Source: Streptomyces sp. CNH099 (lineage in GTDB: Bacteria > Actinomycetota > Actinomycetes > Streptomycetales > Streptomycetaceae). From it: a DNA stretch of 64,000 nucleotides. This document shows positions 1 through 10,588 of the stretch, piece by piece (positions within the stretch are counted from its first letter, which is position 1; each line of letters begins with the position of its first letter). The notes under the pieces are model-generated. The model had not been told where the DNA came from and ran no database searches. It worked only from the letters and a program-made list of their open reading frames with translations. The stretch spans positions 37,550 to 101,549 of the forward strand of contig AZWL01000024.1 in assembly GCA_000514715.1 (NCBI GenBank), read 5' to 3'. The position numbers were made by a program, and so were the translations under genes.

Positions 1-67
1 GCACGCCGAACCTGTCGATCAGGAAGTCGGGGTCCAGCCATCCCGGTCCGAGCGCAAGCGTGTTCAT
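1..67 (-). CDS. DedA-family membrane protein, N-terminus only
   Basis: Only the first 22 codons are inside the window. They read MNTLALGPGWLDPDFLIDRF, the usual opening of streptomycete DedA-family (SNARE-associated/VTT domain) inner membrane proteins. DedA proteins are multi-pass proteins linked to lipid scrambling and envelope homeostasis. The ATG is at 67-65. The membrane helices and the family glycine/arginine motif lie outside the window, so the assignment rests on this short N-terminal match alone. Confidence 0.6.
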   Translation of the reverse strand, partial: MNTLALGPGWLDPDFLIDRFGV

Positions 68-171
68 GGGTTCGGGACTCCAGACATCTGGGACGGGCGG
101 CAAGAGAAGAGTGGCCACCTACGGATGAGAACGCAACCCGGGGGCGGGCGGTTCCGGACGCGGGACGGGGC

Positions 172-1290
172 TCAGACCTGCTGCCCGGGCCAGCCGAGCA
201 GCCGGGCGCCCATGGCGGCGGTCTCCAGGGTGTAGCGGTGCAGGGAGTCCGCCACGTTGTAGCCGGTCAGGGTGTGTATCCGGTCCAGCCGGTACGACAG
301 CGTCCGCACGCTCACGCCCAGCCGCCGGGCCGCCTCGGCGTTGACATACCCGGCGTCGGCGCACGTCTGCAGGGTCGCGAGCAGCGGCTCGGCGCCGCCG
401 CGGGCCTGCGTGAGCGGCCCGAGGACGGTGCGCACCAGATCGGCCATCGCCGCCCGGTCCCGCAGCAGCACCGGGAAGACCAGCAGCTCGGCGGCCTGCA
501 GCACCGGCTGGTCGAGGCCGAGCGCGGCGGCCATGTCGAGGGCGCCGATGGCCTCCTCGTAGCTGCGTACGACCCCGCCGGGGCCGGCGTGTTCGCGGCC
601 CATCGCGACGCGGCTGGCGCAGGCGTACCCGCTGCCCGGCTCCAGGGCCACCTTGGCGAAGGCGTCGAGCAGCGCGCGCTCGCTGCTGGCGGCGACGCAG
701 ACGAGCTGGCCCTCCTTGGTGGTGAGCAGGACGTCGCGCTCGCCGAAGCGGCCCAGCAGCTCCCGCTCGATGCGCCGCACCAGCGGGTGCACGTCGGCGA
801 AGGGCTCCTCGCCGGCGGCGACCGAGACCGCGTGCGCGCGGGCCAGGTGCAGCCCGAAGCGCTCGGCGCGCTCGGCGAGCCGGCCGAGGTCGCTGCGGCC
901 GTAGAGCAGGTCGTCGATGAACTCGCGGCGCTCGGCCTCCTCCTGCCGGACCGCGAGCCGCTGGGCGCGCTCGTGGCCCTCGCCGAGGGCGGTGACGGCG
1001 GCCTCGACCGCGGCCAGCACGGCGTCGCCGCTGCGGGCGCGGTCGGCGGCGCTCGCGGCCCGGGCCACGCCGGGCAGGACGCCCCACGTGCGGCGGGTCT
1101 CGGCGAGGTGGGCGGCGACCAGCTCGCGCAGGCTGCGGCCGGACTCGGCGGCCTGCTCGCCCAGCTCGCGGAGTGCGTCCAGCTCGGGGCGGCGCAGCAG
1201 CCGGCCGGTGGTGGACACGTCCGCCAGCAGCTCCGCGTAGCCGTCCTGGACGTCGGGGCACTCCTCCACCACGCGCGTGTGCGCCACCAC
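172..1290 (-). CDS. PucR/CdaR-type transcriptional regulator
   Basis: A 372-residue DNA-binding regulator. The C-terminal 50 residues (about 319-365) form the PucR helix-turn-helix, seen in NAEAARRLGVSVRTLSYRLD followed by a HxLTGY-type segment. The centre (about 150-290) fits the GGDEF-like domain of CdaR/PucR proteins, and the N-terminus is helical. The family controls purine, sugar-diacid, amino-acid and similar catabolic genes. The effector here cannot be told from sequence. The start is GTG at 1290 with GGGGAG a few bases upstream. It is monocistronic on the minus strand, and no target operon is adjacent in the same orientation. Confidence 0.85.
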   Translation of the reverse strand: MVAHTRVVEECPDVQDGYAELLADVSTTGRLLRRPELDALRELGEQAAESGRSLRELVAAHLAETRRTWGVLPGVARAASAADRARSGDAVLAAVEAAVTALGEGHERAQRLAVRQEEAERREFIDDLLYGRSDLGRLAERAERFGLHLARAHAVSVAAGEEPFADVHPLVRRIERELLGRFGERDVLLTTKEGQLVCVAASSERALLDAFAKVALEPGSGYACASRVAMGREHAGPGGVVRSYEEAIGALDMAAALGLDQPVLQAAELLVFPVLLRDRAAMADLVRTVLGPLTQARGGAEPLLATLQTCADAGYVNAEAARRLGVSVRTLSYRLDRIHTLTGYNVADSLHRYTLETAAMGARLLGWPGQQV

Positions 1291-1432
1291 CGCTCCCCGG
1301 TTGCCGGATCCTGTACACGGGACACCGTCGTCGCTGCCGGGTCCCGGAAATGTGGCGCCCAGGGTACGACACGGGGGCGGGGGCGGGAAAGCGCGGCCCG
1401 TACGGGGCGCCGGCCCGGCCGGCCGCGGCGCG

Positions 1433-3124
1433 TCAGCCCGTCAGCTCGACCGCCTGCCGGACGGTCTCGGCCAGGTCGGCCACCGCCGGGTCCTCGGTCT
1501 CGTCGGCCAGGTCCTCGGCGTGCCCCGCGAGTTCGCCGACCGTCGGGGCGCCGGGCAGCGGCGCGGGCCCGCCGGTCGTGGTGCCGCCTTCCTTGCCGTC
1601 GGCGCTGCCGTCGGCGCTGCCGTCCGCGTACGGCTCGGGGGCGGTGCCGGCGTCGGAGCCGCCGCGCAGGGCGTCCGCGAAGTAGGCGGCGAGCGCGGTG
1701 ACCTGCAGCCGGGACGGCGCCGCGCCCCACAGGTCGCCGGTCAGGGCGGCGGCGTCGACGGTGCGGGACTCCTCGTGCGGGGCGCGGGTGTCGGGGTCGA
1801 GCCAGCGCACGGTGGCCGTGGCGACGCTGCCCGAGGCGCCCTCGGCGAGCCGGACGGCGTAGAGCGCGGTGACGGTGTGGCCCGGGCCGACCTCGCCGCC
1901 GTCGACGGCGTCGTTGCGGAAGTCCTCGTCGGCGACCTGGCGGTTGTCGTAGCCGATCAGCCGGTAGTCCGAGACGGCGTCCGCGTCGAAGACGACCTGC
2001 GCCTTGGCGTCGCGGGCCCGCAGGTCGACGTTGCGCGGCAGGTCTTCGACGAACACCTCGCGGGCCTCGGCGGTCTCCGAGACGTAGGTGGTGTGGCCGT
2101 CGCCCTCGTTGGTCAGCCGCTCCATCAGCGCGTCGCCGTACTCGCTGCCGACGCCGACGCCGAACAGCGTGATGCCGTAGTCCTCCCGGCCCGCGGCGAT
2201 GCGGTCGAGGATCGTGCCGGCGTCGGTGGCGCCGGTGTTGGCGAGGGCGTCGGAGAGCAGGACGACGCGGTTGGTGGCGCCCTTGCGGTGGCCGTCGGCC
2301 GCCTCGTCGTAGCCGCGGGTCAATCCGGCCTCGACGTTGGTGCTGTCGGTGGGCTGCAGCTTCTCGACCGCGTCGTGGATACGGTCCTCGGCGCCGCCGA
2401 CGGCTGTCATCGGCAGCACGGTCCGGGCCACGTCGCTGAACGCGACGAGCGCGAGCGAGTCGTCGTCGCGCAGCTCGTCGACCGCGGTGTGCAGGGCCTC
2501 GCGTACGAGGCTGAGCCGGCCGGGCTCCGCCATGGAGCCGGAGACGTCCACCACGAAGGTGAGCGCCGCGGGCCGGCGCTTCCGGGTGCCGTACTCGTTG
2601 CTCTCCGGGCGGGTCGACAGCCCCACGCGCATGAGCGACCAGTCGCCGCCCGCCTCGCCCGCCTCGCCCGCCTCGCCGGCCCCGCCGCCGGCCGGGACGC
2701 GGGCGCCGTCGGCGCTGACGGAGAAGCCGTCGCCCTCCGGCGGTGCGTAGTCCTGGCGGAAGCTGTTGATGAACTCCTCGTGCCGCACGGTGTCCGGCTG
2801 CGGCAGGGAGCCGGCGCCGATGGTGCGGCGGGCGTAGCTGTACGAAGCGGTGTCCACGTCGAGCGCGAAGGTGGAGACCATGTCGGGCTCGGGCGCGAAG
2901 GCGTCCGCCCGGCTCTTGCCGGCGGCCTCCGGGGCGGCGTCGTACGCGCCGTCCGGGGCCACGGAGGGCGCCTGGCCGGCCGGCGGGGGCGCGCCTTCGC
3001 CGGCGGCTCCGTCCTCCAGAGCCGTCTGTTTCGTCCCCTCGTCCCCTCCGCTGCCGGTGCAGCCCGTCAGCAGCAGCGGAACCGTCAGCATTCCTGCGAT
3101 CCCCGTCAACCACGCGCGTCTCAT
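1433..3124 (-). CDS. von Willebrand factor type A (YfbK-like) lipoprotein
   Basis: About 563 residues. The N-terminus MRRAWLTGIAGMLTVPLLLT is a lipoprotein signal with lipobox LLTGC and a lipidated Cys at about 22, so the protein is exported and anchored outside the membrane. A linker rich in Ala/Pro/Gly includes a GEAGEAGEAGG repeat. Next come a YfbK N-terminal segment, a VWA domain with the MIDAS motif DVSGS at about 193-197, and a C-terminal YfbK/DUF3520-type region. The tail carries a short DGSADGSADG repeat. Such proteins bind a divalent cation and probably a protein partner; their role in Streptomyces is not defined. I chose ATG 3124 over an upstream in-frame ATG (3151) because GAGGGAGG sits at the right distance. 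Confidence 0.85.
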   Translation of the reverse strand: MRRAWLTGIAGMLTVPLLLTGCTGSGGDEGTKQTALEDGAAGEGAPPPAGQAPSVAPDGAYDAAPEAAGKSRADAFAPEPDMVSTFALDVDTASYSYARRTIGAGSLPQPDTVRHEEFINSFRQDYAPPEGDGFSVSADGARVPAGGGAGEAGEAGEAGGDWSLMRVGLSTRPESNEYGTRKRRPAALTFVVDVSGSMAEPGRLSLVREALHTAVDELRDDDSLALVAFSDVARTVLPMTAVGGAEDRIHDAVEKLQPTDSTNVEAGLTRGYDEAADGHRKGATNRVVLLSDALANTGATDAGTILDRIAAGREDYGITLFGVGVGSEYGDALMERLTNEGDGHTTYVSETAEAREVFVEDLPRNVDLRARDAKAQVVFDADAVSDYRLIGYDNRQVADEDFRNDAVDGGEVGPGHTVTALYAVRLAEGASGSVATATVRWLDPDTRAPHEESRTVDAAALTGDLWGAAPSRLQVTALAAYFADALRGGSDAGTAPEPYADGSADGSADGKEGGTTTGGPAPLPGAPTVGELAGHAEDLADETEDPAVADLAETVRQAVELTG

Positions 3125-3383
3125 CGCGCCCCTCCCTCGTGCCGTCCTCATCGGGACTGTGACGAAGGAGGGGGCGATTCGGTGCCGTTATTCCGTCGAC
3201 TTCTCGGTCGCGGCCCGGGACATCAGTGACACGGCATCAGCTCCTCGCACGCACGACGGTTGATGGTGGAGGCGGTGCGGAACACCGGAACCGTCCGGAT
3301 CCCGATGCAGCAGACAGGTCGCACCGATAACCGAAAAATACTCCCTGACCGCGCAATCTGCCTCCCCTACGCCGGCACCGGTC

Positions 3384-4877
<1,494 letters not shown>

Positions 4878-5109
4878 GGGCAATCCCTTCGTCCAGCTAC
4901 GGGTTCGGTCTAACCGCCGCCGCGGAGCCCTGTCAATCAGGCGTCGATCACGCCGTGTGCGTGTCCCGTCACCGATGTCACGGTCGGGTGGGTTCCCCGC
5001 CACAGCTGCTCGACAACATCCCCGCGGTGGTCGGCCGGGGTGTCCCGGCGGGCACAGGGTCACCGATCACCAGGGGCGCTGCCCCGGCGCCCCGCCGGGA
5101 GGTACAGAG

Positions 5110-5313
5110 ATGACGGACAGCCAGCTGTGGTCGTACAAGGAGATCGCGGCGCACATCGGCGTGCAGACCGAGACCGTGCGGTCGTACCGGAAGCACGGGA
5201 TGCTGCCGAAGCCCGACGTCGTCGAGCACGGCAAGCCCTACTGGTACCCGGACACGGTGCGCGCCTGGGTCGCCCAGCGGCCCAGCAGCCGCGGCCGCCG
5301 CGACCGGCGGTGA
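5110..5313 (+). CDS. small helix-turn-helix DNA-binding protein
   Basis: A 67-residue protein whose N-terminal half, SYKEIAAHIGVQTETVRSYR, is a clear MerR/AlpA-like winged helix-turn-helix. The rest (KHGMLPKPDVVEHGKPYWYP) matches the wing plus a TVRAWVAQRP helix seen in small excisionase- or MarR-like actinobacterial regulators. The ATG at 5110 is preceded by GGGAGG, and the C-terminus is Arg-rich. It stands alone, transcribed away from mmsA and toward the MMPL gene. Its targets are unknown. Confidence 0.75.
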   Translation: MTDSQLWSYKEIAAHIGVQTETVRSYRKHGMLPKPDVVEHGKPYWYPDTVRAWVAQRPSSRGRRDRR

Positions 5314-5368
5314 CCGGTGCCGGTCCGCCCGCGCCGGGGCGGGCGCCTCCGCCCGCCCCGCGCCCGGG

Positions 5369-7708
5369 TCACCGGCCGCCGACAGACGCGAGGTCGTCGG
5401 ACGTGTCCGCCGGCCGCTCCGGAAGCCCGCCGGGCGCCCGTGGGCCGCCTTCGCCGAAGCCGCTGCGCTCGACGCGCCCGTGGAACCGGCGCAACGGCCC
5501 GGGTGCCCACCAGGTGGCCGACCCGGTCAGCTTCAGCACCGCCGGCACCAGCAGCCCGCGCACCACCATCGCGTCCATCAGCACCGCGAGCGCGAGCCCG
5601 ATGCCCAGCATCTTGGTGTTGGTGACCCGCGAGGTGCCTATCGCGACCATCACCACCGCGAGGATCACGGCGGCGGCGGTGATCAGCCCGCCGGTCCTGC
5701 GCAGCCCGAAGACGACGGCCTGCTCCCGGTCCCCCGTGCGGTCGTGCTCCTCCTTGATACGGGAGAGGAGGAAGACGCCGTAGTCCATGGACAGGCCGAA
5801 GGCGACGCAGAACATCAGCACCGGCAGCGTCGTCTCGATGTCGCCGGTCGCGGTGAAGCCCAGCACCCCGGACAGGTTGCCGTCCTGGAAGACCCACACG
5901 ATGGCGCCGAACATCGCGGTGAGGCTCAGCGCGTTGAGCACGACGGCCACGAACGGTATGAGCACGCTGCCGGTGAGCAGGAACAGCAGGATCAGCGTGG
6001 CCAGCACGATCATGAGCCCGGCCCAGGGCAGGACGGAGCGGATGGAGTCCTTGGCGTCCACCAGGTCGGCCGCGGTGCCCGTGACGGACGCCTCGAACGG
6101 CGCCCCGACGCCCCTGATGTCGCGCACCAGGTTCTGGCCGGCGCCATCCACCGCCTCGCCCTCGGCGGTCACGGTCAGATAGCCGGCGCCGTCGTCCAGC
6201 ACGGGGCCGTCGACCCGCTCCACGCCGTCCAGCGCGGCGATCCGCTCCCGGTACCCGGCCAGCTCCGGGCCGGCCGGGTCGCCCTCGACGTAGACGTCGA
6301 TCGTGCCGCCGGGGGTGCCGGGGAAGCCGTCCCTGAGGTGCTCCTGCACCACGTGCGACTCGGCCGACCGGGGCAGCTGCCGGTCGTCCGCGGTGCCGAA
6401 CTCCACCCGCAGGAACGGCAGCCCGAGCAGCACCAGCCCCGCGGTCGTCAGCACCGCGAAGACCGGCGCCCGGCGCATCACCAGCTTCGCCAGCCGCGCC
6501 CAGCCGCGTCCGCTCTCGACGCCCCCGGGCATCCCGCCGCCGCGCCTGGGCAGGATGCGCCAGGAGTTGACCCGCGGGCCGAGCAGCACCAGCGCGGCCG
6601 GCAGCACCGTCAGCGCCGCCACCGCGGCCAGCAGCACCACCGCTATTCCGGCGTACGCGAACGAGCGCAGGAAGTACTGCGGGAACAGCAGCATCGCCGA
6701 GAGCGACACCGCCACCGTCAGCGCCGAGAACAGCACCGTCCGGCCGGCGGTCCGCAGCGTGGTGCCCACCGCGCCCAGCGGGTCGGCGCCCGCGGCCAGC
6801 TCTTCCCGGTAGCGCCGGACGATGAACAGCGCATAGTCGATGGCAAGTCCGAGGCCGAGGGCCGTGGTCAGGTTCTGCGCGAAGACCGACACGTCGGCGA
6901 ACTCGGTGATGCCGCGCAGCACCGCGTTCGTCCCCAGGATGGCGACGATGCCCACCGCCAGCGGCAGCAGCGCGGCGACCGCGCTGCCGAAGACCACGAT
7001 GAGCAGCAGCAGCGTCACCGGCAGGGCGACGATCTCGGCCCGCAGCAGGTCCTCCCGGATGGTGCTCTGCAGTTCGTCGTAGACGGCGGCCTGCCCGCCG
7101 AGGCGCACCTCGACCGGGCCGTGCTCACCGCGGAACTCCGGCGCGAGCCGGTCGTAGATCTTGCTGGTGCGGGTCTCGTCCCCGGTGATCCGGGCGGCGA
7201 TGAGCGCCTCGCTGCCGTCCGCGGACCGCAGCCCGGCGGCCGCCTCCGCGCCCGGCGCCTCCCCCGCGCCGGCCGCACCCCCGGCCGGGTCGGCTCCCGC
7301 CCGCTCGGCGGCCCGGGCCGCCGCCCAGTACGACGTGACGCCCTCGACCGAGTCCTGCGCCGCCAGCCGTCCGGCCAGCCGCTCGGCCTCGGCGGCGACC
7401 GCGGGGTCGTCCACCCCGTCCGGCCGGCCGCTGTCCACGAGCAGCAGCAGGTTCGGCCGGGCGCCGGGGAACTGCTCGTCCAGCGCGTCCGCGGCGTACG
7501 CGGACTCGGACGCCGGGTCCTGCCACCCCCCGCCGCTCATCCGGTCCGCCACCCCGCTCCCGGCCACCACGGCCAGCACCGTGAAGACCAGCGCGAGCAG
7601 CAGCGACAGCCTGGGCCTGGCCGTGACGAACCGCGTCCAGCGGCCCGGAACGGCCGTCCCCCCGCCTGCCCTCGGCCATCGGATCCGCCCCTTCGTTGTG
7701 CGGCGCAA
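5369..7708 (-). CDS. MMPL-family (RND-type) membrane transporter
   Basis: About 779 residues with the two-fold RND architecture: one N-terminal membrane helix, a periplasmic-type loop, a helix bundle, and then the whole pattern repeated. The paired MMPL motifs are present: GLGLAIDYALFIVRRYREEL in the first half and FGLSMDYGVFLLSRIKEEHD in the second. The Asp-Tyr pairs are the presumed proton-relay positions. Such proteins export lipids, antibiotics or siderophores with the proton motive force. It is divergent from a TetR gene with an operator between them, so it is probably the TetR target. The only in-frame start before the first helix is TTG at 7708, so the exact start is uncertain. Confidence 0.88.
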   Translation of the reverse strand: MRRTTKGRIRWPRAGGGTAVPGRWTRFVTARPRLSLLLALVFTVLAVVAGSGVADRMSGGGWQDPASESAYAADALDEQFPGARPNLLLLVDSGRPDGVDDPAVAAEAERLAGRLAAQDSVEGVTSYWAAARAAERAGADPAGGAAGAGEAPGAEAAAGLRSADGSEALIAARITGDETRTSKIYDRLAPEFRGEHGPVEVRLGGQAAVYDELQSTIREDLLRAEIVALPVTLLLLIVVFGSAVAALLPLAVGIVAILGTNAVLRGITEFADVSVFAQNLTTALGLGLAIDYALFIVRRYREELAAGADPLGAVGTTLRTAGRTVLFSALTVAVSLSAMLLFPQYFLRSFAYAGIAVVLLAAVAALTVLPAALVLLGPRVNSWRILPRRGGGMPGGVESGRGWARLAKLVMRRAPVFAVLTTAGLVLLGLPFLRVEFGTADDRQLPRSAESHVVQEHLRDGFPGTPGGTIDVYVEGDPAGPELAGYRERIAALDGVERVDGPVLDDGAGYLTVTAEGEAVDGAGQNLVRDIRGVGAPFEASVTGTAADLVDAKDSIRSVLPWAGLMIVLATLILLFLLTGSVLIPFVAVVLNALSLTAMFGAIVWVFQDGNLSGVLGFTATGDIETTLPVLMFCVAFGLSMDYGVFLLSRIKEEHDRTGDREQAVVFGLRRTGGLITAAAVILAVVMVAIGTSRVTNTKMLGIGLALAVLMDAMVVRGLLVPAVLKLTGSATWWAPGPLRRFHGRVERSGFGEGGPRAPGGLPERPADTSDDLASVGGR

Positions 7709-7757
7709 TAGAATGAGACACGAGCCGGAATACGAGTCCGCGCTCGCGTTTCACCAG

Positions 7758-7779
7758 AATGCGAGCGGGCGCTCGCGTT
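7758..7779. promoter_or_regulatory. palindromic operator between MMPL gene and tetR
   Basis: The core GCGAGCG-GG-CGCTCGC (7761-7776) is a perfect inverted repeat. It extends with one mismatch to AATGCGAGCG/CGCTCGCGTT. A further half-site, CGCTCGCGTTT, lies at 7741-7751. The spot between two divergent genes is where a TetR protein would repress both. Confidence 0.65.
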
Positions 7780-7811
7780 TGTCAACTTGCCACCGGAGGC
7801 TGTGGATAGCC

Positions 7812-8480
7812 GTGTCGAATCCAGCACCGGCCGCCGACGGGCAGCCGCCCGCCGCCCGGCCGCCCCGCCGCAGGCAGGCGCGCGGCGAACGGCGCGCCCA
7901 GCAGCTCCTGGACGCCGCCGCGGCGGTGTTCGCCCGCAACGGATACGCCGCCGCGTCCACGAACGCCATCGCCCGCGAGGCCGGCGTCTCCCCCGGCACG
8001 CTGTACCAGTTCTTCCCGAACAAGGAGGCACTGGCCGTCGAGCTGGGCCGGCGCTACAACCACGCGCTGCAGGAGGCGAACAGCGAGGCGTTCACCCCCG
8101 CCAACGCCACGCTCCCGCTCGACGGCATGCTCGACGCCGCCCTCGACCCGGTGATCGACTTCTGCGACGCCAACCCCGGCTTCGAGGTGCTGCTGCAGAG
8201 CACGGACGCCCCGGGCCTGGTCGCGGAGGAGCACGAGGCGGTGCACACGACGATCGTCGCCGCCGTCGAGGGCATGCTCGCCCTGCGCGCACCGGACCTC
8301 TCGCGCGCCGAGATCGCCCGGACCACCACCATGTCGTTCGGCATCTTCAAGGCCGGGCTGCAGCTGTTCATGGCCGCCGGGGACGCCGACCGGGAGGCGT
8401 ACCGCGCGGAGATCAAGCGCGCCCTGTTCGGCTACCTCGCCCCGGTCGTCGGCACCGACGCCATGCCCCCGCCGGGCTGA
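7812..8480 (+). CDS. TetR/AcrR-family transcriptional regulator
   Basis: A 222-residue regulator. After a basic N-terminal tail, residues about 30-75 form the TetR DNA-binding domain, with the recognition element IAREAGVSPGTLYQFFPNKE. The C-terminal part is the helical ligand-binding domain, and its ligand cannot be named. The start is GTG 7812 with GGAGG about a dozen bases upstream; the open frame continues upstream without similarity. It is divergent from the MMPL exporter with a palindromic operator in the gap, the common arrangement for a substrate-induced efflux repressor. Confidence 0.88.
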   Translation: MSNPAPAADGQPPAARPPRRRQARGERRAQQLLDAAAAVFARNGYAAASTNAIAREAGVSPGTLYQFFPNKEALAVELGRRYNHALQEANSEAFTPANATLPLDGMLDAALDPVIDFCDANPGFEVLLQSTDAPGLVAEEHEAVHTTIVAAVEGMLALRAPDLSRAEIARTTTMSFGIFKAGLQLFMAAGDADREAYRAEIKRALFGYLAPVVGTDAMPPPG

Positions 8481-8504
8481 CCGCGCGATCAGCATGGATG
8501 CAAA

Positions 8505-8521
8505 ATACCCCTAGGGGGTAT
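8505..8521. promoter_or_regulatory. CsoR-like copper operator
   Basis: ATACCCCTAGGGGGTAT is a near-perfect palindrome. It matches the established CsoR box pattern of TACCCC/GGGGTA arms around a short centre. It lies 60 bp before the copper-chaperone gene, where a copper-released repressor would act. No csoR gene is in the window. Confidence 0.75.
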
Positions 8522-8580
8522 AGTCTGAGGGCAGGGAGCAGAACACGGCTGCACCCACACCGTCGACAAGGGAGACATCC

Positions 8581-8808
8581 ATGAGCGCCCAGACCTCCGT
8601 CACCACCGTCTACCAGGTCTCCGGCATGACCTGCGGGCACTGCGAGGGCGCCGTCAGCGCCGAACTCTCCGGCATCGACGGCGTCTCCTCGGCCAAGGCC
8701 TCGGCCGCCACCGGCGAGGTGACCGTCACCTCCGACGCGCCGCTCGACGAGGAGAAGGTGCGCGCGGCCGTCGACGAGGCCGGGTACGAGCTGGTCGGCA
8801 AGGCCTGA
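8581..8808 (+). CDS. copZ: CopZ-like heavy-metal-associated copper chaperone
   Basis: A 75-residue single HMA domain. The metal site MTCGHC at residues 16-21 supplies two Cys ligands. A beta-alpha-beta-beta-alpha-beta pattern follows and ends in DEAGYELVG. Such cytosolic chaperones carry Cu(I) to a P1B ATPase such as CopA or to CsoR. The CsoR-like palindrome upstream supports copper induction. No copA gene follows; downstream is an inverted repeat and a shared terminator. Confidence 0.9.
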   Translation: MSAQTSVTTVYQVSGMTCGHCEGAVSAELSGIDGVSSAKASAATGEVTVTSDAPLDEEKVRAAVDEAGYELVGKA

Positions 8809-8910
8809 CCCGCACCCCTGCGAACGCCGCCGGCCGCAGGGAAGGAGAGTGACTCAGATCACACCGATTCGGGGGTAACCATCTGCACCGGTCGTGTGTC
8901 TATTCGGGTG

Positions 8911-8936
8911 ACGTCGACACCCGGCGGAGTCGACGT
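8911..8936. repeat. inverted repeat downstream of copZ
   Basis: ACGTCGAC (8911-8918) and GTCGACGT (8929-8936) are exact 8-bp arms around a 10-base loop. It could end copZ transcripts or be a regulator site. No T-run follows it. I see no convincing gene in the 323 bp between copZ and citrate synthase. Confidence 0.45.
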
Positions 8937-9040
8937 GCACGAGGCCGGGACGGCACGTGCGAGGAGCATTGAGCGGCCCCTCCCGCGGCGACGTCCCGGC
9001 GGCACGAGGCGCCCGGCTCCTATCCGGAGTCGGGAGAGCG

Positions 9041-9088
9041 AAGCGCCCCGTCGACTGATCCGTGGGGGGATCGCAGACGGGGCGCCTT
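9041..9088. terminator. terminator downstream of citrate synthase
   Basis: AGCGCCCCGTC (9042-9052) pairs with GACGGGGCGC (9076-9085). The loop contains a smaller GATC...GATC hairpin. It lies about 45 bp beyond the citrate synthase stop on the minus strand and works for either direction. A weaker stem (CCCGGCTCC/GGAGTCGGG, about 9013-9035) sits beside it. Confidence 0.7.
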
Positions 9089-9131
9089 CGCGTTCCTGCG
9101 CTTCGTTGCCGGTGTGCGAACCGCCGGCCGC

Positions 9132-10421
9132 TCAGCGCTCCTCGACCGGGACGAAGTCCCGCAGGACCTCGCCGGTGTAGATCTGCCGGGGGCGGCCGAT
9201 ACGGGAGCCCGGCTCCTTGATCATCTCGTGCCACTGGGCGACCCAGCCCGGCAGCCGCCCGAGCGCGAAGAGCACGGTGAACATCTCCGTCGGGAAGCCC
9301 ATCGCGCGGTAGATCAGGCCGGTGTAGAAGTCGACGTTCGGGTACAGCTTGCGATCGACGAAGTAGTCGTCGGCGAGCGCGTGCTCCTCCAGCTTCAGGG
9401 CGATGTCCAGCAGCTCGTCGGACTTGCCCAGCGCGGAGAGGACGTCGTGCGCCGCCGCCTTGATGATCTTCGCCCGGGGGTCGAAGTTCTTGTAGACGCG
9501 GTGCCCGAAGCCCATGAGCTTCACGCCGTCTTCCTTGTTCTTCACCTTGCGGATGAAGGTGTCGACGTCGCCGCCCGCGGCCTGGATGCCTTCCAGCATC
9601 TCCAGCACGCTCTGGTTGGCGCCGCCGTGCAGGGGCCCCCACAGCGCGCTGATGCCCGCCGAGATGGAGGCGAACAGGTTGGCCTGCGAGGAGCCGACCA
9701 GCCGCACGGTGGAGGTCGAACAGTTCTGCTCGTGGTCGGCGTGCAGGATCAGCAGCTTGTCGAGCGCGCTGACCACGACGGGGTCCAGGTCGTACTCGGC
9801 GGCGGGCACCGAGAAGGTCATGCGCAGGAAGTTCTCGACGTACCCGAGGTCGTTGCGCGGGTAGACCACCGGGTGGCCGACGGACTTCTTGTACGCGTAC
9901 GCCGCGATCGTCGGCAGCTTGGCCAGCAGCCGGATCGTCGACAGGTGCCGCTGCTGCTCGTCGAACGGGTTGTGGCTGTCCTGGTAGAAGGTCGACAGCG
10001 CGCTGACCACGGAGGACAGCATCGCCATCGGGTGTGCGTCCCGCGGGAAGCCGTCGTAGAAGCGCTTGACGTCCTCGTGCAGGAGGGTGTGGCGGGTGAT
10101 CTCGTCCCTGAACACCGACAGCTCGTCCACGGTGGGCAGCTCACCGTTGATCAGCAGATAGGCGACTTCCAGAAAGGTGCTGCGCTCGGCGAGCTGTTCG
10201 ATGGGGTAGCCGCGGTAGCGCAGGATCCCCTGCTCGCCGTCCAGATAGGTGATGGCCGACTTGTACGCCGCGGTATTGCCATAGCCGCTGTCCAGGGTCA
10301 CCAGCCCGGTCTGGGAGCGCAGCTTTCCGATGTCGACGCCGGTGTCTCCGACGGTGCTGTCGACGATCGGGAAGGTGTACTCGCCGTCGCCGTACCGAAG
10401 TACTGCAGATTTGTCGCTCAC
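9132..10421 (-). CDS. gltA: citrate synthase
   Basis: A 429-residue type II citrate synthase. It condenses acetyl-CoA with oxaloacetate to open the TCA cycle. Active-site segments are present: HADHEQN at about 227-233, WGPLHGGAN (His265), GFGHRVYKN (His307) and the Asp-containing YFVDRKLYPNVDFYTG near 355-370. The short N-terminal beta domain (RYGDGEYTFPIVDSTVG) is also typical of type II enzymes. I chose GTG 10421 (VSDKSAVLRYGDG) because GAGGAC lies just upstream; the frame remains open further upstream without family similarity. It is monocistronic with a strong terminator. Confidence 0.95.
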   Translation of the reverse strand: MSDKSAVLRYGDGEYTFPIVDSTVGDTGVDIGKLRSQTGLVTLDSGYGNTAAYKSAITYLDGEQGILRYRGYPIEQLAERSTFLEVAYLLINGELPTVDELSVFRDEITRHTLLHEDVKRFYDGFPRDAHPMAMLSSVVSALSTFYQDSHNPFDEQQRHLSTIRLLAKLPTIAAYAYKKSVGHPVVYPRNDLGYVENFLRMTFSVPAAEYDLDPVVVSALDKLLILHADHEQNCSTSTVRLVGSSQANLFASISAGISALWGPLHGGANQSVLEMLEGIQAAGGDVDTFIRKVKNKEDGVKLMGFGHRVYKNFDPRAKIIKAAAHDVLSALGKSDELLDIALKLEEHALADDYFVDRKLYPNVDFYTGLIYRAMGFPTEMFTVLFALGRLPGWVAQWHEMIKEPGSRIGRPRQIYTGEVLRDFVPVEER

Positions 10422-10588
10422 TCTGTCCTCACCCGACGTATCGTGCCTCTTCTTTGAGGTGCTTGAGGTGCCCTGACTACCCTCCAGCTTCCCCCATACG
10501 GAGCGGTTACGTGCACTCGGGGTCGGCTGCTGGATCAACATACGGCACTGCGTGCCACATACGGCCCATCGTGCCCCGCCCGCGCGGG

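Noticed and set aside
312..3113. A 933-codon open frame on the minus strand across the PucR and VWA genes
   Set aside because: It is a frame shadow produced by very high GC. Its translation is Arg/Pro/Gly/Ala low complexity, and both real genes in the other frame have clear domains.
8896..9180. Possible 94-codon gene on the plus strand downstream of copZ
   Set aside because: It runs through the citrate synthase terminator hairpin and into that gene, has no good ribosome site, and its product is low complexity.
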